Notes under the pieces: model-generated
What the model was told of the DNA's origin: nothing
Databases searched by the model: none
The model's input: the letters and a program-made list of their open reading frames with translations, nothing else
Shown: positions 34,915 through 43,724 of the stretch, piece after piece
Numbering within the stretch: position 1 is the stretch's first letter
Layout: the number at the start of each line of letters is the position of its first letter
Origin: JANSWP01 sp041941305
GTDB lineage: Bacteria; Bacteroidota; Bacteroidia; Chitinophagales; Saprospiraceae
Direction of reading: 5' to 3'
Assembly (NCBI GenBank): GCA_041941305.1
Contig: JBGTQJ010000032.1
Location: 1-64,000 of the forward strand
Length of the DNA stretch: 64,000 nt
Program-made: the position numbers and the translations under genes

Positions 34915-35790
34915 TCATTCTTTTGCCAGATTGATTCGAAAACCAGCTGAAACCTGCATGGCACTTGTCTCTATTCCGTCATTGGGTACAGCAAAAAATT
35001 GATTTCTGCCTGAGTAGTAAGAACCCAATGTTTGACTCAAACCTGCTTCTACTGAAATGTTTTTCCAAATCAAATAGGCCAATCGGATTTCAATGCCCGA
35101 AACGAAATTTTTAAAACCATTGCCAGTTTTGTCTTTTTCGGTAATTGGAAAATGGTTGCATTCTGTTAATTCATTCCCGGCATTATCTGTAATGGTATTC
35201 ATTTCCTGGCGATACCAGGCTCTACTCACGGTGGAGGCTAGGGGGGTAGCAATGAATCCACCAATCTGCACAGACAATTTGTCATTTAAGGTTTTGGTTT
35301 CGAGTAAAATCGGGATGGTTAGAAAGAGCAGGTTATTGCGAATAGAAAAACCATTAATCACATCAGCAGGAAAATTGACGTAAGTATCACAAGGACGGTC
35401 AAAAGAACCACTACTGGAAATTAGTTTTACGGTGTCTGGATTGGTGAATAAGTTAGTTATATCCACATTTCGTCTTTCTGAATCAAACCTTTGAAAGGAC
35501 AATCCCAATCCAGTGACCACATTTACACTTTTGGTAATCGGAAAATGAACCTTAAAGCCGGCTTGAAATCCCGGCTTAGTCTCAAAATGATAACTGGATT
35601 CGGTGAGGGCGTCGGTTGAAAGAAAGGTTACAGAATCAATTAAGGTAAAGGTTCTGGATTCTTCTATATGATTGTCGGCAGTTAAATTAAGTGCCTGGTA
35701 ACCAGCATGGAAGGAGAAATCGGGCTTTTGAGCAAAAATGGCAAAGGAGCCAATTAAAAAGCCAATCAAGAGCATTGTGTTTTTAAGCAT
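34915..35790 (-). CDS. Outer-membrane beta-barrel protein (PorT-like)
   Basis: A 291-residue protein with a signal peptide (MLKNTMLLIGFLIGSFAIFA, cut near AQKP). The mature part has alternating amphipathic beta strands with Gly/aromatic ends (FQAGFKVHFPITKSVNVVTG, LSVQIGGFIATPLASTVS, ISVEAGLSQTLGSYYSG) and ends SAGFRINLAKE, typical of small Bacteroidota outer-membrane barrels. Function unknown. It is monocistronic and ends in TGA. Confidence 0.7.
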   Translation of the reverse strand: MLKNTMLLIGFLIGSFAIFAQKPDFSFHAGYQALNLTADNHIEESRTFTLIDSVTFLSTDALTESSYHFETKPGFQAGFKVHFPITKSVNVVTGLGLSFQRFDSERRNVDITNLFTNPDTVKLISSSGSFDRPCDTYVNFPADVINGFSIRNNLLFLTIPILLETKTLNDKLSVQIGGFIATPLASTVSRAWYRQEMNTITDNAGNELTECNHFPITEKDKTGNGFKNFVSGIEIRLAYLIWKNISVEAGLSQTLGSYYSGRNQFFAVPNDGIETSAMQVSAGFRINLAKE

Positions 35791-35939
35791 ATTTTGAATT
35801 TTTAGAGCAAATAGGAAAACCCAATTATTGAATCGATATCATTGGGAACGATTCAAATTTAGAATTGTGAATATCATTCGGTTATTATTCACTTTTGATA
35901 AAGGTTTTGAATTTATCACTTGGTTTCTTTTGATTCAAA

Positions 35940-36296
35940 TTATTCATGCTCACTTCCTAAATCCCTCAAAACCTTTTTTGGCAACTTGGCTTTTATCAAT
36001 TCATAAGACTGATTCAAATAGCCTTTCCATTCTTCTATTGTTAAGGTATCTGGCTCTTCAATAAAAACCCATTTATGCCTTGCAAGATAGGGCGCGGGAA
36101 TGATATGGTCGTGTTGTATCATTTCGTCGAATTCTTCATCTCTTACCTTAAAAGACACGGTGAAAGGCACATTGTCAATACCGCCTACTGCAAACATCTT
36201 ACCGCCAATAAGGAAGCAGAGATTGTGTTCCCACTTGATGTCTTCAGTGACGTGGGGCAGGGAGAGACAAAATTTGCGAAGTTGTTCAGCATCCAT
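35940..36296 (-). CDS. MmcQ/YjbR family protein
   Basis: A 118-residue protein of the MmcQ/YjbR family (CyaY-like fold, double-stranded DNA-binding in some members). Visible signatures are MDAEQLRKFCLSLPHVTEDI, the WEHNLCFLIGGKMFAVG segment, FTVSFKVRDEEFDEM and the conserved end of the domain (HKWVFIE...YLNQSYELIKAKLPKK). Full length. It is divergent from the HhH gene at 36470, with a palindromic element between them. Confidence 0.85.
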   Translation of the reverse strand: MDAEQLRKFCLSLPHVTEDIKWEHNLCFLIGGKMFAVGGIDNVPFTVSFKVRDEEFDEMIQHDHIIPAPYLARHKWVFIEEPDTLTIEEWKGYLNQSYELIKAKLPKKVLRDLGSEHE

Positions 36297-36347
36297 AAAT
36301 TTTGGATTTTCAAGTTACATTTTCCGGAAAAAGAGAACAAACATAAG

Positions 36348-36420
36348 AGTATGTTTAAAAATTTTACAAACTGTGCCAAAGGGATGCCTGTGGCACAGGA
36401 AGGAAAAATTTAAACATACT
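36348..36420. repeat. 73-bp nested palindrome between divergent genes
   Basis: AGTATGTTTAAA (36348-36359) pairs perfectly with 36409-36420. Inside, CTGTGCCA (36371-36378) pairs with TGGCACAG (36391-36398). The segment CCAAAGGGATGCCTGTGGCA (36377-36396) is 18/20 identical to the reverse complement of about 47216-47235, inside another palindrome. It looks like a small dispersed element, possibly also carrying promoter signals for the flanking divergent genes. Confidence 0.6.
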
Positions 36421-36469
36421 TTAAAGTTGCTAACGCGTATATCTCAAAATTATCAAGATAACTTGCCTA

Positions 36470-37453
36470 ATGAGTGACAACTTTAAATCCTATTTTCAGC
36501 CTACACGATCTGAACGGCTTGGTGCCGTCATCCTTTGTTTTATTTGCTTTGTTGGTTTTTGCACGCCCTCATTTTATGGTTTTTTTGATGAAAAATCAAA
36601 AGTAAACTTCTCAGCTTTTAAAGAGGAAATAGCTCTTTTTATGAATGAACCAAAAGAGGCTCAGCCAATTGTTGCAAAATTAGATACTCCAACAAGGAAT
36701 GCCCAAAACCCTGGTGAAATAAGGGTTTTTGAATTTGACCCAAATACTGCATCATCGGCAGCATTAAAAGACCTGGGATTATCTGAAAAAGTGGCAAATA
36801 CCATTTTGAATTACCGAAAAAAGGGAGGCAAATTCTACAAAAAGGAAGACCTGAAAAAGATTTATGGGTTGCGAAAAGAGGATTACAAAAGGTTGGAAAA
36901 TCATATCGTTTTTAAGGAAAAAATATTTGCTGATAAGTTCAGTCGTGCTATTCAAGGCAATCAAAATCCATTACCTGACATTGGTGAATCAGTGGTGGAT
37001 TCTACAAAAAAGGTAACTGAAAAAACATTTCACCCAAAAGATAAGATTGAACCTATATTAAAGATTGATGTAAACCGTGCAACAGTTGAGGAATGGCAAG
37101 AACTGGATGGAATTGGACCGTATTTTTCCAAAAAGATTGTCAAATTTCGGGAAGCCCTGGGTGGTTTTATTTCAATTAAACAAATCAGTGAGACCTATAA
37201 TTTGCCTGACAGCACCTTCCAAAAAATAAAGTCACAGTTAGAGTGGTCACCAATTGCACAAAAAATCAACATTAATACAGCAAGGATTGATGATTTAAAG
37301 AAGCATCCTTATTTGAATTTCAAACAAGCCAGGGGTATTGTGAATTATCGAAAACAGCATGGGGAATTTTTAAATATTGAGGATTTGAAAAAAGTGGGCG
37401 GTGTGGTGAAACCAGAGGATTTAGAACGGATAGCACCTTATTTGGCGTTTTGA
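36470..37453 (+). CDS. Helix-hairpin-helix (ComEA-like) protein
   Basis: A 327-residue protein. One N-terminal membrane helix (residues 16-36, LGAVILCFICFVGFCTPSFY) is followed by a linker and three ComEA-type HhH modules: about 80-140 (FDPNTASSAALKDLGLSEKV), about 195-255 (IDVNRATVEEWQELDGIGPY) and about 262-327 (ININTARIDDLKKHPYLNFK). Such modules bind DNA without sequence specificity. Bacteroidota often encode this three-module form; a role in DNA uptake or envelope-linked DNA handling is possible but unproven. Its frame ends in TGA, 67 bp before the epimerase gene. Confidence 0.8.
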   Translation: MSDNFKSYFQPTRSERLGAVILCFICFVGFCTPSFYGFFDEKSKVNFSAFKEEIALFMNEPKEAQPIVAKLDTPTRNAQNPGEIRVFEFDPNTASSAALKDLGLSEKVANTILNYRKKGGKFYKKEDLKKIYGLRKEDYKRLENHIVFKEKIFADKFSRAIQGNQNPLPDIGESVVDSTKKVTEKTFHPKDKIEPILKIDVNRATVEEWQELDGIGPYFSKKIVKFREALGGFISIKQISETYNLPDSTFQKIKSQLEWSPIAQKININTARIDDLKKHPYLNFKQARGIVNYRKQHGEFLNIEDLKKVGGVVKPEDLERIAPYLAF

Positions 37454-37520
37454 TTCGTCCAGAATCAAGATTTTTTATAGGTTTGATGCTTAAGATTTAC
37501 AATCCGACAAAATTTTCTTT

Positions 37521-38684
37521 ATGAAAACCAACTTCTTCCGCTCATGCCTGTTAGGCTTTCTGTTTTTCTCCTGCCAAAACCAAAACAACACAAATTCAAA
37601 CGAAATGACTAATACTGGTACAACTACCTTGCATATTCAAAAAGCATTTTTCGGAAATACTCCTGATGGACCAGTTGATATTTATACCCTAAAAAATGGA
37701 AATGGCATGGAAGTGAAAATCACCAATTGGGGAGGTATCATCACTTCCATCCTGGTTCCCGACCGCAATGGAAACTTCGAAGATGTGACTTTGGGTTTTG
37801 ACAGTTTGCCACCTTATCTGGGAGAACATCCTTATTTTGGAGCAATTATAGGGCGATATAGCAATCGCATTGCTGCGGGAAAATTTAAAATTGATGGAGT
37901 GGCTTACCATTTGGCTCAAAATAATGGTTCAAATCATCTACATGGCGGAATCAAAGGCTTTGATAAAGTTATCTGGCAGGCAAAGGAAGAACGCAATGAA
38001 TCGGCAGTTGGTTTGACTTTGACCTATCTCAGTAGAGATATGGAAGAAGGTTATCCTGGAAATTTGGATGTTCAGGTGCAGTACTGGCTTGATAATGAAA
38101 ATGCCATCAGGATGGATTATCGTGCAACAACTGATAAAAAAACCGTATGCAATCTTACCAATCACGCCTACTTCAATTTAGCAGGAGCCGGCAAGGGCGA
38201 CATTTTAAGTCATAAATTGACATTAAATGCAGATACCATTACGCCTGTTGACCAGGGTCTGATTCCAACTGGAGCCTTACAAGCTGTGGAAGGTACGCCT
38301 TTTGATTTCAAAGCTTCCACAGCGATTGGTGCACAGATTGATGACGACGACCCTCAAATTCAATTAGGTGGCGGTTATGATCACAACTATGTTTTGAATA
38401 GGGTAGGAGATGGACTCGAGTTGGCTGCTACAGTACTTGAACCCCAAAGTAGACGTCAATTGGAAATTTGGACGACAGAGCCAGGTGTGCAATTTTATAC
38501 TGGTAATTTTTTGGATGGAAGCATCATAGGGAAAGGAAATAAGCCTTATGGCAAGCGTTCTGCTTTTTGTTTGGAGACCCAGCATTATCCGGATTCACCA
38601 AACCAGGAAGGATTTCCTGAGACGATTTTGGAGCCAGGAGAAGTTTATCAGACCACTACGGTGTATAAATTTCTAGCAAAGTAA
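37521..38684 (+). CDS. galM: Aldose 1-epimerase (galactose mutarotase), lipoprotein
   Basis: A 387-residue mutarotase that interconverts alpha and beta anomers of aldoses. A lipoprotein signal ends LFFSC with lipid-modified Cys at about residue 18, so it is probably anchored in the periplasm or at the surface. Family residues are visible: GRYSNRIAAGKF, NHLHGG (first catalytic-site His), NHAYFNLAG with H215, and the catalytic Glu in LETQHYPDSPN, ending in PETILEPGEVY. Length is normal with the added signal. A periplasmic copy would feed sugars from polysaccharide breakdown, but no polysaccharide utilisation genes flank it. Confidence 0.9.
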   Translation: MKTNFFRSCLLGFLFFSCQNQNNTNSNEMTNTGTTTLHIQKAFFGNTPDGPVDIYTLKNGNGMEVKITNWGGIITSILVPDRNGNFEDVTLGFDSLPPYLGEHPYFGAIIGRYSNRIAAGKFKIDGVAYHLAQNNGSNHLHGGIKGFDKVIWQAKEERNESAVGLTLTYLSRDMEEGYPGNLDVQVQYWLDNENAIRMDYRATTDKKTVCNLTNHAYFNLAGAGKGDILSHKLTLNADTITPVDQGLIPTGALQAVEGTPFDFKASTAIGAQIDDDDPQIQLGGGYDHNYVLNRVGDGLELAATVLEPQSRRQLEIWTTEPGVQFYTGNFLDGSIIGKGNKPYGKRSAFCLETQHYPDSPNQEGFPETILEPGEVYQTTTVYKFLAK

Positions 38685-38690
38685 AGCACA

Positions 38691-39632
38691 TTACTTGACC
38701 ACCATTTTGCTATTCTTCATACTGTTTAAAAACCCTTCAATAATTTCAAAATAAAGTTTTGGCTGATCTAGCCATCCATAATGTCCACATTCATTCATCA
38801 ATTCCAATTGAGAATTCCGCATCGCCAGGTGAATTTCATAAGCAGTGGATTCACCAACCAAATCTTGGCGACCGCCAACAATGAGCACTGGCTGCTCAAA
38901 ATCCTTCAAATCTTCTCTTAGATCAAATTGCATTCTTTGCAAATCGGACCAAACAATGGCATTAACCGAAGGTTCAAATTTACTCAAGGTTGTCAAACCC
39001 TCCACAACTGCCGGAATATTTTTTCGATCATATACGTAAGCTGGAGCCATTGCTTTTGCCATGCCTATTCTTGCATAGTTGGGCTGGTTTTGAGCATTTT
39101 CCTGATTGGTCCAATATACCAAACTGTCACGCTCAGATTGGGTTAACCGCATATTTCGATTAGCTGGGAAAGTGTTGAGAAATTCTAAATCGATACCCCC
39201 GGAGTGAGATAAAACCAGCCCCTTTACTTTTTCAGGGTGTTTGGTGGCATAATACATTGCGTACATTCCACCAAAAGAATGTCCCATGACGGTCCATTTT
39301 TGAATGCCCAGGTGTTTGCGAACCGCTTCCATATCTGTTACCATTAAATCCATAGTGATGTTGGAAATATTGCGGGTTGGCATTTCAGAGCGACCTGTGC
39401 CACGTTGGTCAAAAATTACGGTTTGGCGACCTGCTTCAGATAATTTGGAAGCAAGTTTTACAAAATGATTGCTTGGAAAACCTGGACCACCATTTAGAAT
39501 GACAAGTGGCTCTCCTTCTCCAAAAGTTTGATAAAAAATATCGATGTTTTTAGATTCAGCAAATCCTTCTGCCTGAGAAAAGGATTGAAATGAAAATAGC
39601 GTCAGGACGAAAAGCGTAAAGAGTGATCTCAT
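38691..39632 (-). CDS. Secreted alpha/beta hydrolase, proline iminopeptidase-like
   Basis: A 313-residue hydrolase with a signal peptide (MRSLFTLFVLTLFSFQSFSQ). Oxyanion-hole motif LNGGPGFPSNHF, the DQRGTGRS signature typical of S33 prolyl aminopeptidases, nucleophile elbow GHSFGGMYA (Ser near residue 118), a cap region (about 150-215), a late Asp in VGGRQDL and the catalytic His in NECGHYGWLDQP are all present. The fold suggests removal of N-terminal residues from peptides or ester hydrolysis in the periplasm. It is convergent with the epimerase gene, only 6 bp apart. Confidence 0.85.
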   Translation of the reverse strand: MRSLFTLFVLTLFSFQSFSQAEGFAESKNIDIFYQTFGEGEPLVILNGGPGFPSNHFVKLASKLSEAGRQTVIFDQRGTGRSEMPTRNISNITMDLMVTDMEAVRKHLGIQKWTVMGHSFGGMYAMYYATKHPEKVKGLVLSHSGGIDLEFLNTFPANRNMRLTQSERDSLVYWTNQENAQNQPNYARIGMAKAMAPAYVYDRKNIPAVVEGLTTLSKFEPSVNAIVWSDLQRMQFDLREDLKDFEQPVLIVGGRQDLVGESTAYEIHLAMRNSQLELMNECGHYGWLDQPKLYFEIIEGFLNSMKNSKMVVK

Positions 39633-39883
39633 GATACCTATTGTTTTGGGTATATGTTCTTCATTTTTCTAAACAATAAACACATGTTTATGTTGAAGAT
39701 GAGGATTTCCGGGTAGGAATCTTGCTTAAAACTACCCTCCATTTTCTAGAAAAGTTATAATTCCACTTCTTTTAACGGGATTTTAAAAGAACGATACAAC
39801 AGATTAACACAATTTTGTTACCATTGTAGCAAATTGAACCAATCCAGAACTCGATACTTGTTTGCTAAATAAACTCAAAACAA

Positions 39884-41533
39884 ATGGAGAACAAATCGCT
39901 TACCTACGAAGACCTTCACTATCCAGTAAAAATTGCCAATTGGGATGAACTGGAAGACCGAAAACCAGCTCAGGCCCTGGTGGAAAATACAGACCTGGTA
40001 GTCATTCGATTTGATGATAAAGTTTCAGCATTGTATGGCCGATGCCTACATCGTGGAGCCTTACTTTCGGATGGACATGTGGATGATCGCGATAATTTGA
40101 TTTGTGGTGTTCATTATTGGGATTATCGCATTGATACTGGCGTGAGTGAATACAATAATTCTGAAGTTTTGCACAAATTCAAAGCTGTTGTGCATGAGGG
40201 TGCTGTGTATGTAGATAAGGCAGATGTAGTGGCTTTTGAAGAAATGCATCCTCAGCCCTTCAAGCGAGACAGATATCTGGGAGCATATGCAGATACGCAT
40301 CCTGTAAATGCTGAGCCTTATACAGGTTATATTGCCAATCTTGCTCGAAATGGATTGTCCAAGACAGGGCATCATGGGCCTTCCGCTGCAATGGGCGTAG
40401 ACAGGAATACTTTGCCAAAATGGGAAAACATTCAGTTTCTACCGGCTCAGCTATCTAGCCGTCCATTACTAGATGATGAATCGGTTTCTACAAAAACCAT
40501 TATTGGTCCCAATGCAGAGAAGCCACTAGCGTTAGAAATTCCCCTCTTTGTTTCCGACATGTCATTTGGCTCTTTGTCAAAAGAAGCGAAAATTGCGTTG
40601 GCAAAGGGCGCAAATATGGCTGGTACTGGTATATGTTCCGGAGAAGGCGGAATGTTGCCAGCAGAGCAGGAAAACAATGAACGATATTTTTATGAATTGG
40701 CCTCCGCTCAATTTGGCTTTGCATGGGAAAAAATTCGAAAAGTACAAGCCTTCCATTTTAAAGGAGGTCAAGGTGCTAAAACGGGAACAGGTGGGCATTT
40801 GCCTGGAGCAAAAGTAACGCCCGAAATTGCATCAGTTAGAGGACTTCAACCTGGACAGGCTGCTATCTCACCAGCCACATTTCCCGATTTTAAATCAGTC
40901 AATGATTTTAAAGAAATTGCTAAAGAAGTGCGCTTGCTTTCTGGGGGCATTCCTGTGGGCTTCAAAATTGCAGCAAGTCATATTGAACGCGATATCGATT
41001 TTTGTCTGGAAGTAGGGGCAGATTACATTATCCTGGATGGGAGAGGAGGTGGAACCGGGGCGGCTCCAACCATTTTAAGGAACAATATCAATGTGCCAAC
41101 GATTCCAGCATTAGCAAGAGCAAGAAGACATTTGGATAAGGTGGGTGCCAAAGGTGTTTCTCTAATCATTACTGGTGGTTTGCGGGTAGCAGAGGATTTT
41201 GCAAAGGCAATGATGCTGGGTGCAGATGCGATTGCAGTTTCCAATTCAGCACTTCAGGCCATCGGTTGCCTGGGCATGCGCGCTTGCAATACCAACAATT
41301 GCCCTGTAGGAATTGCTACTCAAAAAGATCACCTCCGAGCAAGACTGGAAATTGATAAATCTGCAAAACAATTGCATAATTTCTTCCATGCCACCAACGA
41401 ACTCATTAAAGTAATTGCACGGGCTTGTGGACATGATTCTATCTCAAAATTCAACTTTGATGATTTGAGTACCTATGATTATGATATGCATCGATTGACA
41501 GGAATTAGGTACGCAGGCATTCACAGTTTATAA
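39884..41533 (+). CDS. Rieske domain fused to glutamate-synthase-like FMN domain
   Basis: A 549-residue fusion. Residues about 8-105 are a Rieske [2Fe-2S] domain with ligand pairs CLH (near residue 54) and CGVH (near 74). Residues about 150-540 match the FMN-binding domain of glutamate synthase large subunit: VSDMSFGSLSKEAK, FKGGQGAKTGTGGHLPG, GFKIAASHIERD, LDGRGGGTGAAPT, SLIITGGLRVAEDFAKAMML, and Cys ligands in CLGMRACNTNNCPVG for a [3Fe-4S] cluster. There is no amidotransferase domain, so it is not a classical GltB. It probably is a redox enzyme fed electrons through the Rieske centre; substrate unknown. The downstream remnant at 41559 may point to a lost partner. Confidence 0.85.
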   Translation: MENKSLTYEDLHYPVKIANWDELEDRKPAQALVENTDLVVIRFDDKVSALYGRCLHRGALLSDGHVDDRDNLICGVHYWDYRIDTGVSEYNNSEVLHKFKAVVHEGAVYVDKADVVAFEEMHPQPFKRDRYLGAYADTHPVNAEPYTGYIANLARNGLSKTGHHGPSAAMGVDRNTLPKWENIQFLPAQLSSRPLLDDESVSTKTIIGPNAEKPLALEIPLFVSDMSFGSLSKEAKIALAKGANMAGTGICSGEGGMLPAEQENNERYFYELASAQFGFAWEKIRKVQAFHFKGGQGAKTGTGGHLPGAKVTPEIASVRGLQPGQAAISPATFPDFKSVNDFKEIAKEVRLLSGGIPVGFKIAASHIERDIDFCLEVGADYIILDGRGGGTGAAPTILRNNINVPTIPALARARRHLDKVGAKGVSLIITGGLRVAEDFAKAMMLGADAIAVSNSALQAIGCLGMRACNTNNCPVGIATQKDHLRARLEIDKSAKQLHNFFHATNELIKVIARACGHDSISKFNFDDLSTYDYDMHRLTGIRYAGIHSL

Positions 41534-41539
41534 AATATT

Positions 41540-41560
41540 CGGTGGACGGTAAACGGTCGA
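41540..41560. repeat. Heptamer repeat at a gene-decay junction
   Basis: Three 7-bp units CGGTGGA, CGGTAAA, CGGTCGA sit exactly between the stop of the Rieske fusion gene and the truncated TPP-enzyme remnant. Their reverse complement matches the heptamer array at 8-39. Confidence 0.65.
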
Positions 41561-41714
41561 CGATCCAAATTTTGCAGAATTTGCTCATGCTTGTGGTGCT
41601 TTGGGATTCAGGGTGGAGGAAGGAGGAAGTGAATTAAATGAAGCCCTGGATGCTGCGTTTGGCCATCAGGGGTCAGCCGTCGTCGAAATTATTACCGACG
41701 TAGGGTTGATATAA
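41559..41714 (+). pseudogene. Remnant: C-terminus of a thiamine-diphosphate-dependent enzyme
   Basis: Fifty-one codons and a TAA encode DDPNFAEFAHACGALGFRVE, then SELNEALDAAFGHQ and VVEIITDVGLI. This is the typical end of the C-terminal TPP-binding domain of acetolactate synthase/pyruvate oxidase-type enzymes (DPNFAEFA...ALGFRV...EVVTD). No start codon or upstream domains exist: the remnant begins at the heptamer repeat. The rest of the gene has been deleted. The clean C-terminus with intact frame suggests recent loss, with the repeat as a plausible deletion endpoint. Confidence 0.8.
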
Positions 41715-41843
41715 GTTTGGTTTTTTGAGGTGGGGTTAAATGTAAAGGCGTATTTATTTGTTTTTTAGCAGGTTAAAGGGAGCTCGTTTTTTTGAAGTTG
41801 AGCGAAATTTAATATTTGTTTTTGAATAATTCCTGAAAAACTG

Positions 41844-41912
41844 ATAAGTGATAGGGTTTTGGAAATAAGTGATGGGATTGGTTAATAAGTGAAAGCAATT
41901 TGTATTTAAGTG
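41844..41912. repeat. Phased direct repeats ATAAGTGA, about 21-bp period
   Basis: ATAAGTGAT at 41844-41852 and 41865-41873, ATAAGTGAA at 41885-41893 and a weaker TTAAGTGT near 41905-41912 are spaced 21, 20 and about 20 bp, two helical turns. They lie just past the stop of the LytTR regulator gene. Same-face spacing is typical of cooperative protein binding, but the location in a 3' region is unusual. The rest of 41715-41931 is unremarkable. Confidence 0.6.
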
Positions 41913-41931
41913 TCGCTCAAAGATAATTGCT

Positions 41932-42711
41932 TTAGCCCTCCACCAATTCCAAAAACTTAGCCTTCCTGCGTTGTGCAATATTGATTTGGTCGCCGTTGGA
42001 CATGCGCACATAATTTTCCTTGCTGTTGTATTTTTTGATGTAGAAAAGATTGACCAGTTGCCCATAATGAATTCTGTAAAAGCGGTGTTTTTGGGATTCA
42101 GATGCTGGTGGTAATAATTTTTCATATTCACCAAGATTACGGGAAGAGATGAGTTTTCTGTTATTTTGAAGGTATATGATGGTGTATCCGCCGTCTGCAG
42201 CGCAGTATATTATTTGCTCCACTGGAATAAATTCTCTTCCTTCATTTGTCGGAATCGCGATTTGTTGTGTCCCGGGATCGGGGTTGCTGAGGTTGGAAAT
42301 TAATTGGCGGATTCGTTCTGTATCTCTTGCTTTTTGGATAGCTTCCTGTGCTTTTTTTACACTTTGAATTAATTCGTCAATATCAACTGGTTTCAGCAGG
42401 TAGTCAAGGGCATGAAATTTAATCGCTTTGAGGGCATAATGGTCAAAGCCAGTCACAAAAATGACTTCAAAATTTAGATTTGGCAGACGGTGGAGCAAGT
42501 CAAAACCACTCCCATGCGGCATTTCCACATCCAGAAAGAGTAATTGCGGCTTTTTTTCTATAAATAATTTGTAAGCTTCATTTACAGAATCTGCGAATCC
42601 TGTTACTTCGACTTCTGGACAAAAATCAGTTAGCAATTTATTTAATATGCTCCTGCTTTTTGCTTCGTCATCAACAATTAGTGCTGTGATTTTTGAGTAG
42701 TTGTTTTCCAT
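41932..42711 (-). CDS. LytTR-family response regulator (orphan)
   Basis: A 259-residue regulator. The frame opens at 42774, but MENNYSKITALIVDDEAKSR at 42711 is the natural start. The receiver domain (about 8-125) has VDDE, phospho-acceptor D61 (FLDVEMPHGSGF) and the Lys of YLLKPVD. The C-terminal LytTR DNA-binding domain (about 155-255) has FYRIHYGQLVNLFYIKKYN and ends NIAQRRKAKFLEL. Such proteins bind pairs of direct repeats. No histidine kinase is adjacent, unlike the second LytTR gene at 47729, so the partner must be elsewhere. Confidence 0.85.
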   Translation of the reverse strand: MENNYSKITALIVDDEAKSRSILNKLLTDFCPEVEVTGFADSVNEAYKLFIEKKPQLLFLDVEMPHGSGFDLLHRLPNLNFEVIFVTGFDHYALKAIKFHALDYLLKPVDIDELIQSVKKAQEAIQKARDTERIRQLISNLSNPDPGTQQIAIPTNEGREFIPVEQIIYCAADGGYTIIYLQNNRKLISSRNLGEYEKLLPPASESQKHRFYRIHYGQLVNLFYIKKYNSKENYVRMSNGDQINIAQRRKAKFLELVEG

Positions 42712-42827
42712 TTTATGAGCGATCAAGTTCCATTCGGCTAAAATTAATAAAGATCGCAGAAATTGCAAGCACAATGTTCGGAGTTATTTTGACCGCCGCG
42801 TACCCTTGGGAGCCCAGCAAAAACCCG

Positions 42828-43697
42828 CTATTTCAAATCATAAAACACTCCAACAGAATAAGAAGGCGCAGCCGCAATAATTTCTCCACGGAAAGCTCCT
42901 GCAACCGAAGCCGAAACGCCCCATTTGGGTGAAATGTAATATGCTGCCTCAATTGCAATGCCTGTAAATTCTGTATTGTTGGCAAAAATGCTCGTACTCG
43001 TAGTGGTTTCAGCAGTATCTCCATTCTTAAAAGATTCCACTGCATTCAGGCGCCCTATAAGCCATAGTTTTTTATCAAACAAACCAGCTCCTAATTCCAA
43101 ACCAAATCTGAATTCTTCAGAAAAACCTTGTGAACGGTTGTTGAAACCTACATAACCACTGGCATAGACAGGTAGCTTTTGACCAAGTTTAAACCCAATT
43201 CCCGCATCCACTTGAAAGATTTGATTAAACTCTCCATCTCCAGTTTGCAAATTTTTCAAAGATCCAGCAGATTCCTTTCCGGTTGGCAAACCTAAAATCA
43301 AAGAAAGGGAAAGAGGAATTTTAGCGCCTTGAGCAGTCAATCCATATTTTAAGCCCACATCAAAATCCCCAATAGAGTTGACAGCCTCACCTGGAGTCAA
43401 TATATCATTAGTCGTTGCTGAAACGACATTGTTCATATAATTTCTGCTAAACAATGGTGCGTTGAGGATTCCAGTCAATCTATCAGTGAATCCATATTCA
43501 GCATAGAAAGTAGTATTAAAAATTCCTGTGGTGATATTGGGGTCAATTTTTCCTGCATCTGTATAGTGCTGGTCAAAAACGATCCACCACTCGGATAGTT
43601 TGAAATATCCTTTTCCTTTTGGTTGAGGCCAAGGTCCTCCAGCCTGGAGGTTGTTTGTAATAAAAACCAGGAATAAGAAAAGAATGATATTTTTCAT
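42828..43697 (-). CDS. Outer-membrane beta-barrel / transporter-like protein
   Basis: A 289-residue protein with a signal peptide (residues 1-19, ending LQAGG). The start GGPWPQPKGKGYFKLSEWW, then EYGFTDRLTGILNAPLFSRN, FDVGLKYGL and LGLPTGKESAG, suits a 12-strand barrel of the kind annotated in Bacteroidota as transporter or MetA-pathway-of-phenol-degradation-like. The last strand ends YSVGVFYDLK. It lies 27 bp downstream of the DM13 lipoprotein gene and is probably in the same transcript. Confidence 0.7.
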   Translation of the reverse strand: MKNIILFLFLVFITNNLQAGGPWPQPKGKGYFKLSEWWIVFDQHYTDAGKIDPNITTGIFNTTFYAEYGFTDRLTGILNAPLFSRNYMNNVVSATTNDILTPGEAVNSIGDFDVGLKYGLTAQGAKIPLSLSLILGLPTGKESAGSLKNLQTGDGEFNQIFQVDAGIGFKLGQKLPVYASGYVGFNNRSQGFSEEFRFGLELGAGLFDKKLWLIGRLNAVESFKNGDTAETTTSTSIFANNTEFTGIAIEAAYYISPKWGVSASVAGAFRGEIIAAAPSYSVGVFYDLK

Positions 43698-43724
43698 GAT
43701 AGGAATTACTTGATTATGAATTAG

